Assembly (NCBI RefSeq): GCF_030317205.1
Contig: NZ_JASZYB010000001.1
Location: 1,860,001 to 1,924,000, forward strand
Direction of reading: 5' to 3'
Source: Variovorax sp. J2L1-78
GTDB lineage: Bacteria; Pseudomonadota; Gammaproteobacteria; Burkholderiales; Burkholderiaceae_C
DNA: 64,000 nucleotides
The position numbers were made by a program, and so were the translations under genes. Below the pieces are notes generated by a model. It saw only the letters and a list, made by a program, of their open reading frames with translations, did not search any database and was not told where the DNA came from. Shown here one piece after another: positions 24,560-34,224 of this stretch (the stretch's first letter is position 1; every line of letters begins with the position of its first letter).

Positions 24560-26740
24560 TCAGGCCGGCACGGCGTCGATGTTCGCGCGATCCCAGTGCC
24601 GATGCTTGGCGATGGCTGCGATGAAAGCCGTGGCGATGTCCGTCGCCGCGGTCGTGTCGCCGAGGTTCGTGACCGGCGTGTCGGCCACCACCACCCCCGC
24701 GGGCGCGGACGCCGGGTCGGGGCTCACGCCCACCAGCGACAATAGCGCCACGCCCTCGCCCACCGCGCAGATGGCCTTGCAGTGCTTGAAGGCCTCCAGG
24801 GCGAAGTGCAGCGCCTCGCCGTTCTGGCGCAGCGCCGCCGCACCGTCCTTGCCGGCCGGGATCAGCACCGCGTCGAACATGATCGAGGGCATGGCCGCGA
24901 AGGTCGCGTCGACCTCGATCTGTCGCTTCGACGCGCTCGCCACGGTCCCCAGGCGCGGCCCGATGACCTTGCATTGCGCACCGGCCGCTTCGAGCGCCTC
25001 GCGGATCGGCTTGAGCGAGGCCGAATCGACGCCGTCAGCGGCGAGGATTGCGATCTTGCGCGTCTTGACGGAACCGTCGCCCGTGTCGGCCATGCGCAGT
25101 GCGGGCGACTCTTCGATGGCCAAGGCCATGCGGTGGTCGCGAAAGCCCGGCCGTCCCGCCGCCGCCCTGGCGTCGGGCGCACCGATGCCCAGCGGCTCAG
25201 CCACGCGGCGTGCCAGCTTCTCGTCGACGTGCGCCAGGTTGTCGACCATGCGCTGGCGGATCGCGGGCACCTCGAGCTTCGACAGCTCGAAGCGGAAGGC
25301 CGCGACGATGTGTTCCTTCTCGGCCATGGTCTGGCTGTTGAAGAACAGGCGCGCCTGCGTGAAGTGGTCGTCGAAGGACGCACTGCGGCGGCGGATCTTC
25401 GGCGTCTCGATCTCTTCGGGGAAGGACTGGAAACCCCCGCTTTCGCCGTCGACCCGGTACTCCGCACCGCTGCCCAGCGTGTTCGGTTCGTAGGCGACCT
25501 GACCGCGCGCGATGGTCTGGCGGTGCATGCCGTCGCGCTGGAAGTTGTGGAAAGGGCACACCGCCTTGTTGATCGGCAGCTCGTGGAAGTTCGCCCCACC
25601 GAGGCGCGAGATCTGCGTGTCGGTGTACGAAAAGAGCCGCCCCTGCAACAGCGGGTCGTTGCTGAAGTCGATGCCCGGCACCACGTGGCCGGGATGGAAG
25701 GCCACCTGCTCCGTCTCGGCGAAGAAGTTGTCGGGGTTGCGGTCGAGCACCAGCCGGCCGATGCGCTGCACCGGCACCAGCTCCTCGGGGATCAGCTTGG
25801 TCGGGTCGAGCAGGTCGAAGCCGAGCGAATGCTCCTTGTCCTGCGGGATCATCTGCACGCCCAGTTCCCATTCAGGGAAGTCGCCGTTCTCGATGGCTTC
25901 CCACAGGTCGCGGCGGTGAAAGTCCGGGTCCTTGCCGGCGATCTTCTGGGCCTCGTCCCAGGCCAGGCCGTGGATGCCCAGCTTGGGCTTCCAGTGGAAC
26001 TTGACGAAGTGCGACTCGCCGCGCGCGTTGACGAAGCGGAAGGTGTGGACGCCGAAGCCTTCCATCATCCGGTAGCTGCGCGGGATGGCGCGGTCGCTCA
26101 TGGCCCACATCAGCATGTGGGTGCTCTCGGGCATCAGTGACGCGAAGTCCCAGAAGGTGTCGTGCGCGCTCGCGGCCTGCGGCATCTCGTGATGCGGCTC
26201 GGGCTTCACGGCATGGATCAGGTCGGGGAATTTCATCGCGTCCTGGATGAAGAACACCGGGATGTTGTTGCCCACCAGGTCGTAGTTGCCCTGCTGCGTG
26301 TAGAACTTGACCGCGAAGCCGCGCACGTCGCGCACCGTGTCGGCCGACCCGCGGGAGCCGGCGACGGTCGAGAAGCGCACGAAAACGGGCGTCTTCTGCG
26401 CCGGGTCCTGCAGGAAGTCGGCGCAGCTGAACTGCGACATCGACTTGTAGACCTGGAAATAGCCGTGCGCAGCCGCCCCGCGTGCGTGCACCGCGCGCTC
26501 GGGAATGCGCTCGTGGTCGAAATGGGTGATCTTCTCGCGAAGGATGAAGTCCTCGAGCAGCGTCGGCCCGCGCACGCCTGCCTTCAACGAGTTGTGGTTG
26601 TCCGGGATGTGCAGGCCCTGATTCGTGGTCAGTTGCGACGTGGTCTCCTGAGTAAAGCCCGCCAGCTGCAGTTGCTTGCTGTTCGGGCCGTCGCTGGCCT
26701 TCGGGCGGCGTCCGGCCGCTGCCCTGTTACGTGGGGTCAT
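24560..26740 (-). CDS. katE: Large-subunit catalase (HPII/KatE type)
   Basis: 726-residue heme catalase that dismutates H2O2. Catalytic His85 lies in [14 protein letters not shown] and the heme-ligand Tyr372 in RLFSYTDTQ. The C-terminal extension (about 570-726, [18 protein letters not shown] to [13 protein letters not shown]) is the flavodoxin/GATase1-like domain that marks clade 2 large catalases. ATG 26740 with an AAGGA ribosome site starts the lysine- and arginine-rich N-terminal arm. It is typically a stationary-phase, general-stress enzyme. Confidence 0.95.
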   Translation of the reverse strand: MTPRNRAAAGRRPKASDGPNSKQLQLAGFTQETTSQLTTNQGLHIPDNHNSLKAGVRGPTLLEDFILREKITHFDHERIPERAVHARGAAAHGYFQVYKSMSQFSCADFLQDPAQKTPVFVRFSTVAGSRGSADTVRDVRGFAVKFYTQQGNYDLVGNNIPVFFIQDAMKFPDLIHAVKPEPHHEMPQAASAHDTFWDFASLMPESTHMLMWAMSDRAIPRSYRMMEGFGVHTFRFVNARGESHFVKFHWKPKLGIHGLAWDEAQKIAGKDPDFHRRDLWEAIENGDFPEWELGVQMIPQDKEHSLGFDLLDPTKLIPEELVPVQRIGRLVLDRNPDNFFAETEQVAFHPGHVVPGIDFSNDPLLQGRLFSYTDTQISRLGGANFHELPINKAVCPFHNFQRDGMHRQTIARGQVAYEPNTLGSGAEYRVDGESGGFQSFPEEIETPKIRRRSASFDDHFTQARLFFNSQTMAEKEHIVAAFRFELSKLEVPAIRQRMVDNLAHVDEKLARRVAEPLGIGAPDARAAAGRPGFRDHRMALAIEESPALRMADTGDGSVKTRKIAILAADGVDSASLKPIREALEAAGAQCKVIGPRLGTVASASKRQIEVDATFAAMPSIMFDAVLIPAGKDGAAALRQNGEALHFALEAFKHCKAICAVGEGVALLSLVGVSPDPASAPAGVVVADTPVTNLGDTTAATDIATAFIAAIAKHRHWDRANIDAVPA

Positions 26741-26793
26741 TCTTGTCCTTGGAATCGATCGGTAAAACGGTGCCCCGCGGACACCGGGGAAGC

Positions 26794-26940
26794 TCAGCTC
26801 GTCTCGGTGTCCAGGTACATGTCCAGCGCATTCACCAGCCCCACGAGGCCGACGACACTCGCCACCGCAGCCACGGTCCAGAGCAGAACCCCGTCCACGA
26901 GGGGGCTGTTCAGCAAATTGACCAGGGGGGAGAGATCCAT
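26794..26940 (-). CDS. Small single-span membrane protein (48 residues)
   Basis: Reads MDLSPLVNLLNSPLVDG, then a hydrophobic stretch VLLWTVAAVASVVGLVGLV (about 18-36) and an acidic tail ending DTETS. The start is preceded by GAAGG at good spacing. It lies 53 bases upstream of and in the same direction as the catalase gene, so it may be co-transcribed with it. No family recognised. A chance ORF of this length with a ribosome site and a clean membrane span is possible but less likely. Confidence 0.5.
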   Translation of the reverse strand: MDLSPLVNLLNSPLVDGVLLWTVAAVASVVGLVGLVNALDMYLDTETS

Positions 26941-27260
26941 GGTGGCCTTCGGGAAGATGGGATGGGCAATGGCGTGGCCGATGTCGTCGGCCAGCTGCGC
27001 CTGTCTTTCGGGTGCCCAGAGAGGCTAGGGTGTCTCCGACCCCCACGCCGTAGTGGTCGCGCGCTCGCGCTTGTGGGAGGGCGTGGCCGATCCCGGTAGG
27101 AGCGGGCCGACGCATCAGCCTCGGCCTACGCGCGCTTGCGGCGCGCTGACGCGCCCGCGTCGCCGATGCGGGCCTAGGATCGGCGCACCGCCCGCACCTT
27201 CGACGACACCGGGCACCGAACCTGCTTTACCTCTCCACCTCACTCTTGCGAAGCGACGCC
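26941..27260. other. Intergenic region between leftward catalase unit and rightward transglutaminase-like gene
   Basis: A 320-base divergent control region. It contains GC-rich short repeats around 27130-27170 but no clear promoter hexamers, RNA gene or credible ORF. Confidence 0.5.
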
Positions 27261-28082
27261 ATGCTCATCCAGATCGGTTATGACATCGAAATCGGCGTCA
27301 CCGCGCCCACCGCGCTCATCTACATGCTTCGCGTGCACCCGTCACGCAGCGGCGACATCCACGGCGGCGAGAACATCACCATCAGCCCGCCGCTGCAGAC
27401 GGACCACTACCAGGACAGCTTCGACAACTTCTGCGCCCGCGTGCACGTGCCTTACGGCGTGAACAGCGTTCGGCTGCGCAACAACGCCGTCGTCTACGAC
27501 AGCGGTTGGCCCGATCCGGTCGACTACGGCGCCATCGAGCACGCCGCCGCCGATCTGCCGGTTTCCACACTCGCCTTCGTCCTGCCGAGCCGGTACTGCG
27601 AGGTCGACAGCGAACTGCTGGCCTTCGCCTGGTCGCAGTTCGGCAATGTCACGCCGGGCTGGCACCGGGTGCAAGCCATCTGCGATTTCGTGCACAACCA
27701 CCTGCGTTTCGACTACCAGCAGGCCCGCGCGACACGCACCGCCCTCGAAGGGTTTCGCGAGCGGGTGGGCGTGTGCCGCGACTTCACGCACCTGGCGATC
27801 ACGCTGTGCCGCTGCATGAACATCCCGGCGCGCTACGTCACCGGCTACCTGGGCGACATCGGGATCCCGCCCGTGCCCTACCCGATGGACTTCAGCGCCT
27901 GGTTCGAGGTCTACCTGGGCGACCGCTGGCACACCTTCGACGCGCGCCACAACACGCCCCGCATCGGCCGCATCGTGATCGCGCGTGGGCGCGACGCGGC
28001 GGACGTGCCGATCACGATGGTGTTCGGTGCCAACACGCTGAACCACTTCGAGGTGGTGACGAACGAGGTGACGAACGTCTGA
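27261..28082 (+). CDS. Transglutaminase-like superfamily protein, catalytic His replaced by Ser
   Basis: 273 residues. An N-terminal beta domain (about 1-100) precedes the transglutaminase core. The nucleophile C172 (VGVCRDFTHLAITLCRCM) and the triad Asp in HTFDARHN (D227) are present. The segment that normally reads HAW reads DFSAWFEVYL, so the usual His is Ser212. It may hydrolyse or cross-link amide bonds with an altered triad, or be a non-catalytic binder. No signal peptide is seen. It is convergent with ligD. Confidence 0.8.
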   Translation: MLIQIGYDIEIGVTAPTALIYMLRVHPSRSGDIHGGENITISPPLQTDHYQDSFDNFCARVHVPYGVNSVRLRNNAVVYDSGWPDPVDYGAIEHAAADLPVSTLAFVLPSRYCEVDSELLAFAWSQFGNVTPGWHRVQAICDFVHNHLRFDYQQARATRTALEGFRERVGVCRDFTHLAITLCRCMNIPARYVTGYLGDIGIPPVPYPMDFSAWFEVYLGDRWHTFDARHNTPRIGRIVIARGRDAADVPITMVFGANTLNHFEVVTNEVTNV

Positions 28083-28088
28083 GCAGGC

Positions 28089-30635
28089 TCAGTCGCCTGC
28101 GGGCGTGAAGTCGACCCGCTTCATCGGGTTGGCCAGACCTTTGCGCCCCTTCTCCCAGTCGCTCCAGGGCTTGTTGCCGACGGTGAAGCGTCCAGGTGCG
28201 GTCTGCAAGGTCCAGTGCGCACCCGAGTTGAGCGACGGGAGTTCGTCCCACGCCACCGGCACCGACACGCCCAGCCCCGGGCGGGCGCGCACCGACCAGG
28301 CGCTCACCGTGGTCGCGCCGAAGCCGTTGCGCAGGTAGTCCACGAAGATCTTGCCCACGCGGTTGCGCGGGCCGCTCTTGGCGACGAAGCGCTCGGGAAT
28401 GGTCTGCGCCAGGTGCTGCACCACCGCCTGCGAGAAGCCCTTGACGTCGTCCCAGCCGTAGTGGCGGCGGATCGGCACCAGCACGTGCAGCCCCTTGCCG
28501 CCGCTGGTCTTGAGGAAGCCGACCAGGCCCAGTTCGTCGAGCAACGTGCGCATCAGCAGCGCCGCCTCCTGCATGTGCGCCCAGTCGACGCCCTCGCCCG
28601 GGTCGAGGTCGAAGGTCATGCGGTCGGGGCGATCGATCGCGCTAGAGGTCGCGTTCCAGGTGTGCAGCTCCACCACGTTCATCTGCGCGGCCGAGACCAG
28701 GCCCTGCGCACGGTCGATCTGGAGCAGCGGGTCATGGTCGCGGTCGAGCGACGGGTCGAGCAGCGTGATGCCGGGCATGTCGGTGCCCTTGGCATGCTTC
28801 TGGAAGAACAGCTCGCCGCCAATGCCCTCGGGCGCGCGCACCAGCGACACTGGTCGGCCCTTGAGGTGCGGCAGGATGAGTTCGGTCGCCTGCACGTAGT
28901 ACTCGACCAGTTCGCCCTTGGTGACGCCGCTGTTGGTGTCGATCACGCGGTCGGCGTTCGTGATGCGGGGCGTGGCCGTCGAGCTGGTTTTCTTCATGGA
29001 AGTCTTCTTTCGAACAACCGAGGCCTTGGCCGCGTGGCCCACGGCCACCGCCTTCTCGCGGGTGACCTCCCGCGCCGGCTTGTCGGTGCGCAGCCCCTGG
29101 AACACGCTGTGGCGCACGCGGTTCTCGCGCGTCCATTCGCCGAAGCTCACCTCCGCGACGAGCTTCGGCTGGACCCATTGCGCCTTCACCGAACGCGGCA
29201 CGCCGGCATCGCCTTCGACGAAGGGCGAGCGGTCGGTGGCCAGCTTGTCCAGGCGCGCCTTGATGTCCGCCAGGCGGCTGCCGTCGAAGCCGGTGCCCAC
29301 GTTGCCGCAGTAGTGCAGCGCGCCCTGGTCGTCGTGCACGCCCAGCAGCAAGGCGCCGAAGCCGGCCCGCGAACCCTTGGGTGCCGTGTAGCCGCCGATC
29401 ACGAACTCCTGCCGCTGGTGGCTCTTGAGCTTGATCCAGTCCGACGAGCGGCGCGACACGTAGGCCGACCCCTTGCGCTTGCCGATCAGGCCTTCGAAGC
29501 CCAGGGCGCTGACGGAAGCCAGCAGGTCACGCGGCGGCGCATCGAAGGTTTCGCTGAAGCGCAGCCGCGGCGCCAGATCGTCCGTCAGCAAGGCGGCCAG
29601 GCGTTCGCGCCGCGCCTCGACCGGCTGCTCGCGCAGGTCCTCGCCGTCGAGGAAGGGCAGGTCGAAGATCCAGTAGACGATCGACGCAGTCGCATGACGT
29701 TCGAAGGCGTTCTGCAGGGCCTGGAAGTCGGGCGCGTCCTTCTCGCCCTGCACCACGATCTCGCCGTCGAGCCAGGCCGATGTCATGTCGAGCTGCGCCA
29801 GCGCGCCGGCCAATTCGGGCAGCTTGTCGGTCCAGTCGTGGCCGTTGCGGGTGAAGCAGCGCACGCGGCCCTTGTCGATGTGCGTGAGGAGCCGGTAGCC
29901 GTCGAACTTGAGTTCCCAGAGCCAATCGTCGGTGGCGCCCGGCGGCGATGTGGCGAGGGTGGCGAGCTGCGGCGCGAAGGTCGCCGGAAGCGCGACAGCG
30001 CGGGTGGACGGCTTGCGCGCTGCGGGCTTTCGGGTGGCTGTCTTTGCCGATGGCTTCTTCGCCGCCCTGGGCGCATCGACGGAGGCGCCGGAGATCACGC
30101 TGTCCGGCAGCGCCTCGGTCACGTCGTAGTCGTCGAGCGCGCGTGCCTCGGCGTCCTTTTCCTTGATCAGCAGCCAGGGTTCCTGCTTCTCGCCCTTGCC
30201 GCGCATGCGCACCAGCGTCCAGTGGCCGCGCAGCTTCTCGCCGCGCAGCTCGAACTTGAGCTTGCCGGCCGCGAGCGCCTGGCGCGCATCACCCTCGGGC
30301 CGCCATTCGCCGCGATCCCAGACGATCACGGTGCCGGCGCCGTATTGGCCGGGCGGGATGGTACCTTCGAAGCCGCCGTAGGAAATCGGATGGTCCTCGA
30401 CATGCACCGCCATGCGCTTGACCTGCGGATCGAGGCAGGGTCCCTTCGGCACGGCCCAGCTCACCAAGGTGCCGTCCAACTCGAGCCGGAAGTCGTAGTG
30501 CAGGTGGCTCGCGTGGTGCTTCTGGACCACGAAGGTCAGCACGCCCTTGCCGGGCATTCCACCGCTGTGCGGCTCCGGCGTCTTGGCGAAGTCGCGCTTG
30601 CGGTGGTAGGGGGCGAGTGCCTCGCGTGCGCCCAT
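28089..30635 (-). CDS. ligD: ATP-dependent DNA ligase D (NHEJ)
   Basis: 848 residues with three catalytic modules in the order phosphoesterase (about 15-190, HHASHLHYDFRLELDG), ligase (about 225-530, adenylated Lys243 in ELKFDGYRLLTH) and primase-like polymerase (about 560-848, DRPDRMTFDLDPGEGVDW, TSGGKGLHVLVPI). The PE-LIG-POL order is the one seen in Pseudomonas. With Ku it repairs double-strand breaks by end joining. It starts 13 bases after the ku stop, so the two are one operon. A Lys/Ala-rich linker separates PE from LIG. Confidence 0.95.
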   Translation of the reverse strand: MGAREALAPYHRKRDFAKTPEPHSGGMPGKGVLTFVVQKHHASHLHYDFRLELDGTLVSWAVPKGPCLDPQVKRMAVHVEDHPISYGGFEGTIPPGQYGAGTVIVWDRGEWRPEGDARQALAAGKLKFELRGEKLRGHWTLVRMRGKGEKQEPWLLIKEKDAEARALDDYDVTEALPDSVISGASVDAPRAAKKPSAKTATRKPAARKPSTRAVALPATFAPQLATLATSPPGATDDWLWELKFDGYRLLTHIDKGRVRCFTRNGHDWTDKLPELAGALAQLDMTSAWLDGEIVVQGEKDAPDFQALQNAFERHATASIVYWIFDLPFLDGEDLREQPVEARRERLAALLTDDLAPRLRFSETFDAPPRDLLASVSALGFEGLIGKRKGSAYVSRRSSDWIKLKSHQRQEFVIGGYTAPKGSRAGFGALLLGVHDDQGALHYCGNVGTGFDGSRLADIKARLDKLATDRSPFVEGDAGVPRSVKAQWVQPKLVAEVSFGEWTRENRVRHSVFQGLRTDKPAREVTREKAVAVGHAAKASVVRKKTSMKKTSSTATPRITNADRVIDTNSGVTKGELVEYYVQATELILPHLKGRPVSLVRAPEGIGGELFFQKHAKGTDMPGITLLDPSLDRDHDPLLQIDRAQGLVSAAQMNVVELHTWNATSSAIDRPDRMTFDLDPGEGVDWAHMQEAALLMRTLLDELGLVGFLKTSGGKGLHVLVPIRRHYGWDDVKGFSQAVVQHLAQTIPERFVAKSGPRNRVGKIFVDYLRNGFGATTVSAWSVRARPGLGVSVPVAWDELPSLNSGAHWTLQTAPGRFTVGNKPWSDWEKGRKGLANPMKRVDFTPAGD

Positions 30636-30648
30636 GGTGCGGCCCGCC

Positions 30649-31638
30649 TCAGGCGGCGCGGCGCTTCGCGGGCGCCTTGGCCGGGGCCTTCGAAGCCGCC
30701 TTGCGTGCGGGCGTCTTCCGGGCCTTGGCGCTCGACTTGGCCGCAGGCTTGGACTTCTTGGCACTGGCTGGCGCCTCGTCGTCCTCCGCCGCATCCGAGC
30801 CCTTCGCCGCCTTGCCGCCCTTGCGCAGACTGCGCTGCAGCAGCTCGGTGAGGTCGATGATCTTGGCGCCGCCGCTGCTGCCGCCCTCTTCCGACGGCTC
30901 GGGCTGGGTCACGGACTCGGTGTCGCCGGCCGCGACCTTCTGGTCGACCAGCCGCATGATCTCGTCCTTGAACGAATCCTTGAATTCGTCCGGGTCCCAC
31001 TCCGAACTCATGTCCTCGACCAGTTCGCCGGCCATCTTGAGCTCGCGCTCCGACAGGCCCGCGGCCTTGGCGCCTTCGGCGGGCAGCGGCAGGTCTTTCC
31101 ACGGGCGGATGTCCGCGCCCCAGCGCAGCAGGTTCAGCACCAGCCCGGGGCCGGAGGGCACCAGCACGGCGAGGTGCTGCTTGGTCTGGATCACGACGCG
31201 GGCCACGCCCACGCGGCCGGTGCGCTGCAGCGTCTCGCGCAGCAGCGCATAGACCTTCGCGCCGCGGTTGATCGGCGCGACGTAGTAGGGCCGCTCGAGG
31301 TAGACGAAGGGAATGCTGTCGGCCGGAACGAAGGTTTCGATCTCGACGGTCTGCGTGGTCCGCGGATAGGCGGCGGCGATCTCGGCGTCGGTGAGTACCA
31401 CGTACTGCCCGTCTTCATAGGCGATGCCCTTGACGATCTGCTCGCGCGCGATTTCCTTGCCGGTCTTCTTGTTGACACGCTTGTAGCCGACCGGGTCCAT
31501 GGTCCGCTTGTCGAGCCAGTCGAAGTCGATGCTGTGGTCGGTCGTGGCCGAATAGAGCGCGACCGGGATGTGCACCAGGCCGAAGCTGATGGCGCCCTTC
31601 CACAGGACGCGGGGGGCGGGTGAATGCGAAGCGGGCAT
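30649..31638 (-). CDS. ku: Ku protein (NHEJ DNA-end binding)
   Basis: 329 residues. The Ku core (about 8-265) opens RVLWKGAISFGLVHIPVALYSATTDHSIDFDWLD and forms a homodimeric ring on DNA ends. The C-terminal tail (about 280-329) is Lys/Ala-rich (KPAAKSSAKARKTPARKAASK), a low-complexity DNA-binding extension known in several bacterial Ku proteins. ATG 31638 has a near-perfect GGAGGA ribosome site. It is immediately upstream of ligD. Confidence 0.95.
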   Translation of the reverse strand: MPASHSPAPRVLWKGAISFGLVHIPVALYSATTDHSIDFDWLDKRTMDPVGYKRVNKKTGKEIAREQIVKGIAYEDGQYVVLTDAEIAAAYPRTTQTVEIETFVPADSIPFVYLERPYYVAPINRGAKVYALLRETLQRTGRVGVARVVIQTKQHLAVLVPSGPGLVLNLLRWGADIRPWKDLPLPAEGAKAAGLSERELKMAGELVEDMSSEWDPDEFKDSFKDEIMRLVDQKVAAGDTESVTQPEPSEEGGSSGGAKIIDLTELLQRSLRKGGKAAKGSDAAEDDEAPASAKKSKPAAKSSAKARKTPARKAASKAPAKAPAKRRAA

Positions 31639-31694
31639 GCGGAATCCTCCAGTCTTCGACACTACGTCGCCCTGCTTCGGGTCGATGTAGGAAC

Positions 31695-31708
31695 GCCGCC
31701 TCGGCGGC
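31695..31708. promoter_or_regulatory. Inverted repeat upstream of ku
   Basis: GCCGCC-TC-GGCGGC, a perfect 6-base palindrome 57 bases before the ku start and 22 bases after the stop of the deacylase gene. It could be an operator, or a weak terminator lacking a T-run. Confidence 0.3.
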
Positions 31709-31729
31709 CGTCGGCTTAGGAGCAGGCGC

Positions 31730-32686
31730 CTAAAGCCGCCGGTCGCTCTCCACCGCGAAGTAGAACCACTCCGCACCCGGCTGCGCCTCGGTGTTCGGGA
31801 AGATCACGAAGCCATCGCGTTCGGCGTGCAGCACGCGGCCGTCGGCGCGTACGGCGATGGGCTCGCCCTTGGCCACCGGGTCGAAGGTGGCCCATTCGCG
31901 CACGAACTGGTCGTCGTCGTCGTCGCGGTCGGTCACGCTGACCAGGCGCAGCAGCGCGGGTTGCGGCGGTGCGACGGCTTCGCCCGCCACCATGCCCAGC
32001 AGGCGCAGCGCCGAGTGGATGGCTGCGTGCGCCACGTCGGGCGCGGCCGGGTCGGCATGCTGGCCGCATTCGAGCGTCACGCCGTAGCCGCCGCGGCTGC
32101 GCATGTACTCGTTGGTGCCCCAGCCGAAGGCCAGCGCCGCGTCGTCGGCCGGTGCGCCGCCCGCGCGCTGCGCCAGGCCGGCGGCGTAGATGTCGAGCCA
32201 GCCTTCGACCACGCGCGGCGTGCCGATGTGCAGCGCCAGCCGGCCCTCTTCGGCAGCGCGTGCGAAGGGTTCGAGCATGCCGGCGTTGTCGCGCGGGCCG
32301 ATCATCGCGAAGGCCTCGCCCGCGCTCTGGAAGGAATGCAGGTCGAGCAGCACCTCGTGGCGGTCGAGCAGCGGGCACAGCAGGTTGGTGATGCGCGCCT
32401 CGTAGTCGGCCGGCGCCGCGCTCGGGCGGAACGAGCGGTTGAGGTTGCGCTCGCCCTCGCGCTGCATCAGCCGCCGCGCCAGCGGATTGGCCACCGGCAC
32501 CAGCGTGAGCTGGCCGCGCAGCAAGGTCAGCGCACCGCTGTCGAGTTCGGCGACGGCGCGCTCGATGCCGACGGTGCCGCAGGTCTCGTTGCCGTGTACG
32601 CCCCCCAGCACGATGAGCCGCGGGCCGGGCTCGGTGGACGCGAAACTGTGGATGCGCAGGGTGTCGTGAATCGGTGTATCGGCCAT
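31730..32686 (-). CDS. Succinylglutamate desuccinylase/aspartoacylase family zinc hydrolase
   Basis: 318 residues. The M14-like zinc site is visible: GGVHGNETCG (His and Glu ligands), NRSFR and LLDLHSFQSAGE with the third ligand His. It hydrolyses N-acyl amino acids or a related amide; the specific substrate cannot be read. ATG 32686 (MADTP) is chosen over an upstream start with no family match. It is co-oriented with ku but 91 bases apart. Confidence 0.85.
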   Translation of the reverse strand: MADTPIHDTLRIHSFASTEPGPRLIVLGGVHGNETCGTVGIERAVAELDSGALTLLRGQLTLVPVANPLARRLMQREGERNLNRSFRPSAAPADYEARITNLLCPLLDRHEVLLDLHSFQSAGEAFAMIGPRDNAGMLEPFARAAEEGRLALHIGTPRVVEGWLDIYAAGLAQRAGGAPADDAALAFGWGTNEYMRSRGGYGVTLECGQHADPAAPDVAHAAIHSALRLLGMVAGEAVAPPQPALLRLVSVTDRDDDDDQFVREWATFDPVAKGEPIAVRADGRVLHAERDGFVIFPNTEAQPGAEWFYFAVESDRRL

Positions 32687-32773
32687 CGCCGACGATCCTA
32701 CAGGGGCCGGCCCGGCGGTCCTACCGGGCTTTTCCGCAGCGCATGGCACAAGAAGGAACTACAGGAGCAAGCC

Positions 32774-33052
32774 ATGGCCACCACCCCCCACAACAAAGAC
32801 AACCAGCCGCGCGACACCGACGCCGTGCGCCCCGAGCAGGACGGCAAGACCAAGGTCGAGCAAGGCGGCGAGTCGGCGCCGAAGCTGCCGCACGAACGCG
32901 ACGAATCGTCCGGCAGTCAGCAAAACCAGGACGGCTCCGCAGCGGCGACCGAACTCGGCAAGCGGGCCCACGACGATGTGGAGCGCGGCGTGGTCGACAC
33001 CAGCCGCGGGGAAGAGACCGACCGCGTCTACAACGACAAGGTCAAGCCTTGA
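32774..33052 (+). CDS. Small hydrophilic protein of unknown function
   Basis: 92 residues, no signal peptide or membrane segment, rich in Asp, Glu, Lys, Gln and Gly and predicted to be disordered. It has a strong AGGAG ribosome site 7 bases before ATG. It resembles small stress-type hydrophilic proteins in composition, but no family was recognised. Its 3' end overlaps the convergent rpe gene by 11 bases. Confidence 0.6.
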   Translation: MATTPHNKDNQPRDTDAVRPEQDGKTKVEQGGESAPKLPHERDESSGSQQNQDGSAAATELGKRAHDDVERGVVDTSRGEETDRVYNDKVKP

Positions 33053-33743
33053 CGGCGACCGTGCCGAGGTTGGCGCGCATCGCGGAGACGACGCTGGCGT
33101 AGTCCTTCGCGTTGAAGATCGCGCTGCCCGCCACGAAGGTGTCGGCACCGGCGGACGCCACGCGGGCGATGTTGTCGGCCTTGATGCCGCCGTCGACCTC
33201 GAGGCGGATGTCCCGCCCGCTCTGCTCGATGCGCTTGCGTGCCTGCTCGATCTTTCGCAGCGCCGAATCGATGAAGCTCTGGCCGCCGAAGCCCGGGTTC
33301 ACGCTCATGATCAGGATCAGGTCGATGTCGTCGATCGCCCAGTCGAGCGCTTCGAGCCCGGCGCCGGGGTTGAACACCAACCCTGGCTTGCAGCCTGCGG
33401 CGCGGATCGCCTGGATGCTGCGGTGCACATGGGGCGATGCGTCCGGATGGAAGCTGATGTAGTCGGCGCCGGCCTGCGCGAAGGCGGCGGCCAGCGCGTC
33501 GACCGGCTGGATCATCAGGTGCACGTCGATCGGCACCAGCGTGCCGTCGGCCTTCTTGGCGTGCGGCTTGAGGGCTTGGCAGACCATCGGGCCGAAGGTG
33601 AGGTTCGGCACGTAGTGGTTGTCCATGACGTCGAAATGGATCCAGTCGGCGCCGGCGGCGATCACGTCGGTCACCTCGGCGCCCAGGCGCGCGAAGTCGG
33701 CGGAGAGGATGGAGGGCGCGATGCGGTAGGTGGGGCTGCTCAT
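33042..33743 (-). CDS. rpe: Ribulose-phosphate 3-epimerase
   Basis: 233-residue TIM-barrel enzyme interconverting ribulose-5-phosphate and xylulose-5-phosphate. Motifs: [34 protein letters not shown] (metal His/Asp), [18 protein letters not shown] and EVDGGI. ATG 33743 (MSSPTYR) is preferred; 33752 would add three residues. Pentose-phosphate and Calvin-type carbon metabolism; cytoplasmic. Confidence 0.95.
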   Translation of the reverse strand: MSSPTYRIAPSILSADFARLGAEVTDVIAAGADWIHFDVMDNHYVPNLTFGPMVCQALKPHAKKADGTLVPIDVHLMIQPVDALAAAFAQAGADYISFHPDASPHVHRSIQAIRAAGCKPGLVFNPGAGLEALDWAIDDIDLILIMSVNPGFGGQSFIDSALRKIEQARKRIEQSGRDIRLEVDGGIKADNIARVASAGADTFVAGSAIFNAKDYASVVSAMRANLGTVAVKA

Positions 33744-33791
33744 GGCGGCCATTGTCGCAGCGCGGCCGGGCGCAGCCGTTACCATCCCCGC

Positions 33792-34187
33792 ATGTCCCAG
33801 CCCGCCATGCACATCGCCGTCGAGCCGCGATACCTCGCCGACCAGTCCTCCCCGGAGGACCACGTCTACACCTTTGCCTACACCATCACCGTGACCAACA
33901 CGGGCAAGGTGCCGGCGCAGCTGATCGCGCGCCACTGGCTCATCAACGACGTCTCGGGCCACGCGCAGGAGGTCAAGGGCCTCGGCGTGATCGGCCAGCA
34001 GCCCCTGCTGGCGCCGGGCGAATCCTTCCGCTACACCAGCGGATGCCGCCTGCAGGCGCCCAGCGGCACCATGCACGGCAGCTATTTCTTCGTGAGCGAG
34101 GCGGGCGACCGCTTCGACGTGCCCGTCCCCATGTTCCTGCTGGAAGCCGACGCCCCGGGCGCCCCCGCTTCGCGCGTGCTGCACTGA
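33792..34187 (+). CDS. apaG: ApaG protein
   Basis: 131 residues with the full ApaG/DUF525 fold pattern: [56 protein letters not shown] and MHGSYFF. ApaG is a fibronectin-III-like cytoplasmic protein linked in enteric bacteria to Co2+/Mg2+ phenotypes; its biochemical role is unclear. It is divergent from rpe (48 bases between starts), as in other Burkholderiales. Confidence 0.93.
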   Translation: MSQPAMHIAVEPRYLADQSSPEDHVYTFAYTITVTNTGKVPAQLIARHWLINDVSGHAQEVKGLGVIGQQPLLAPGESFRYTSGCRLQAPSGTMHGSYFFVSEAGDRFDVPVPMFLLEADAPGAPASRVLH

Positions 34188-34224
34188 CGCTCGCGCTCTC
34201 GCACGTTTTCGCACGCCCCCACGG

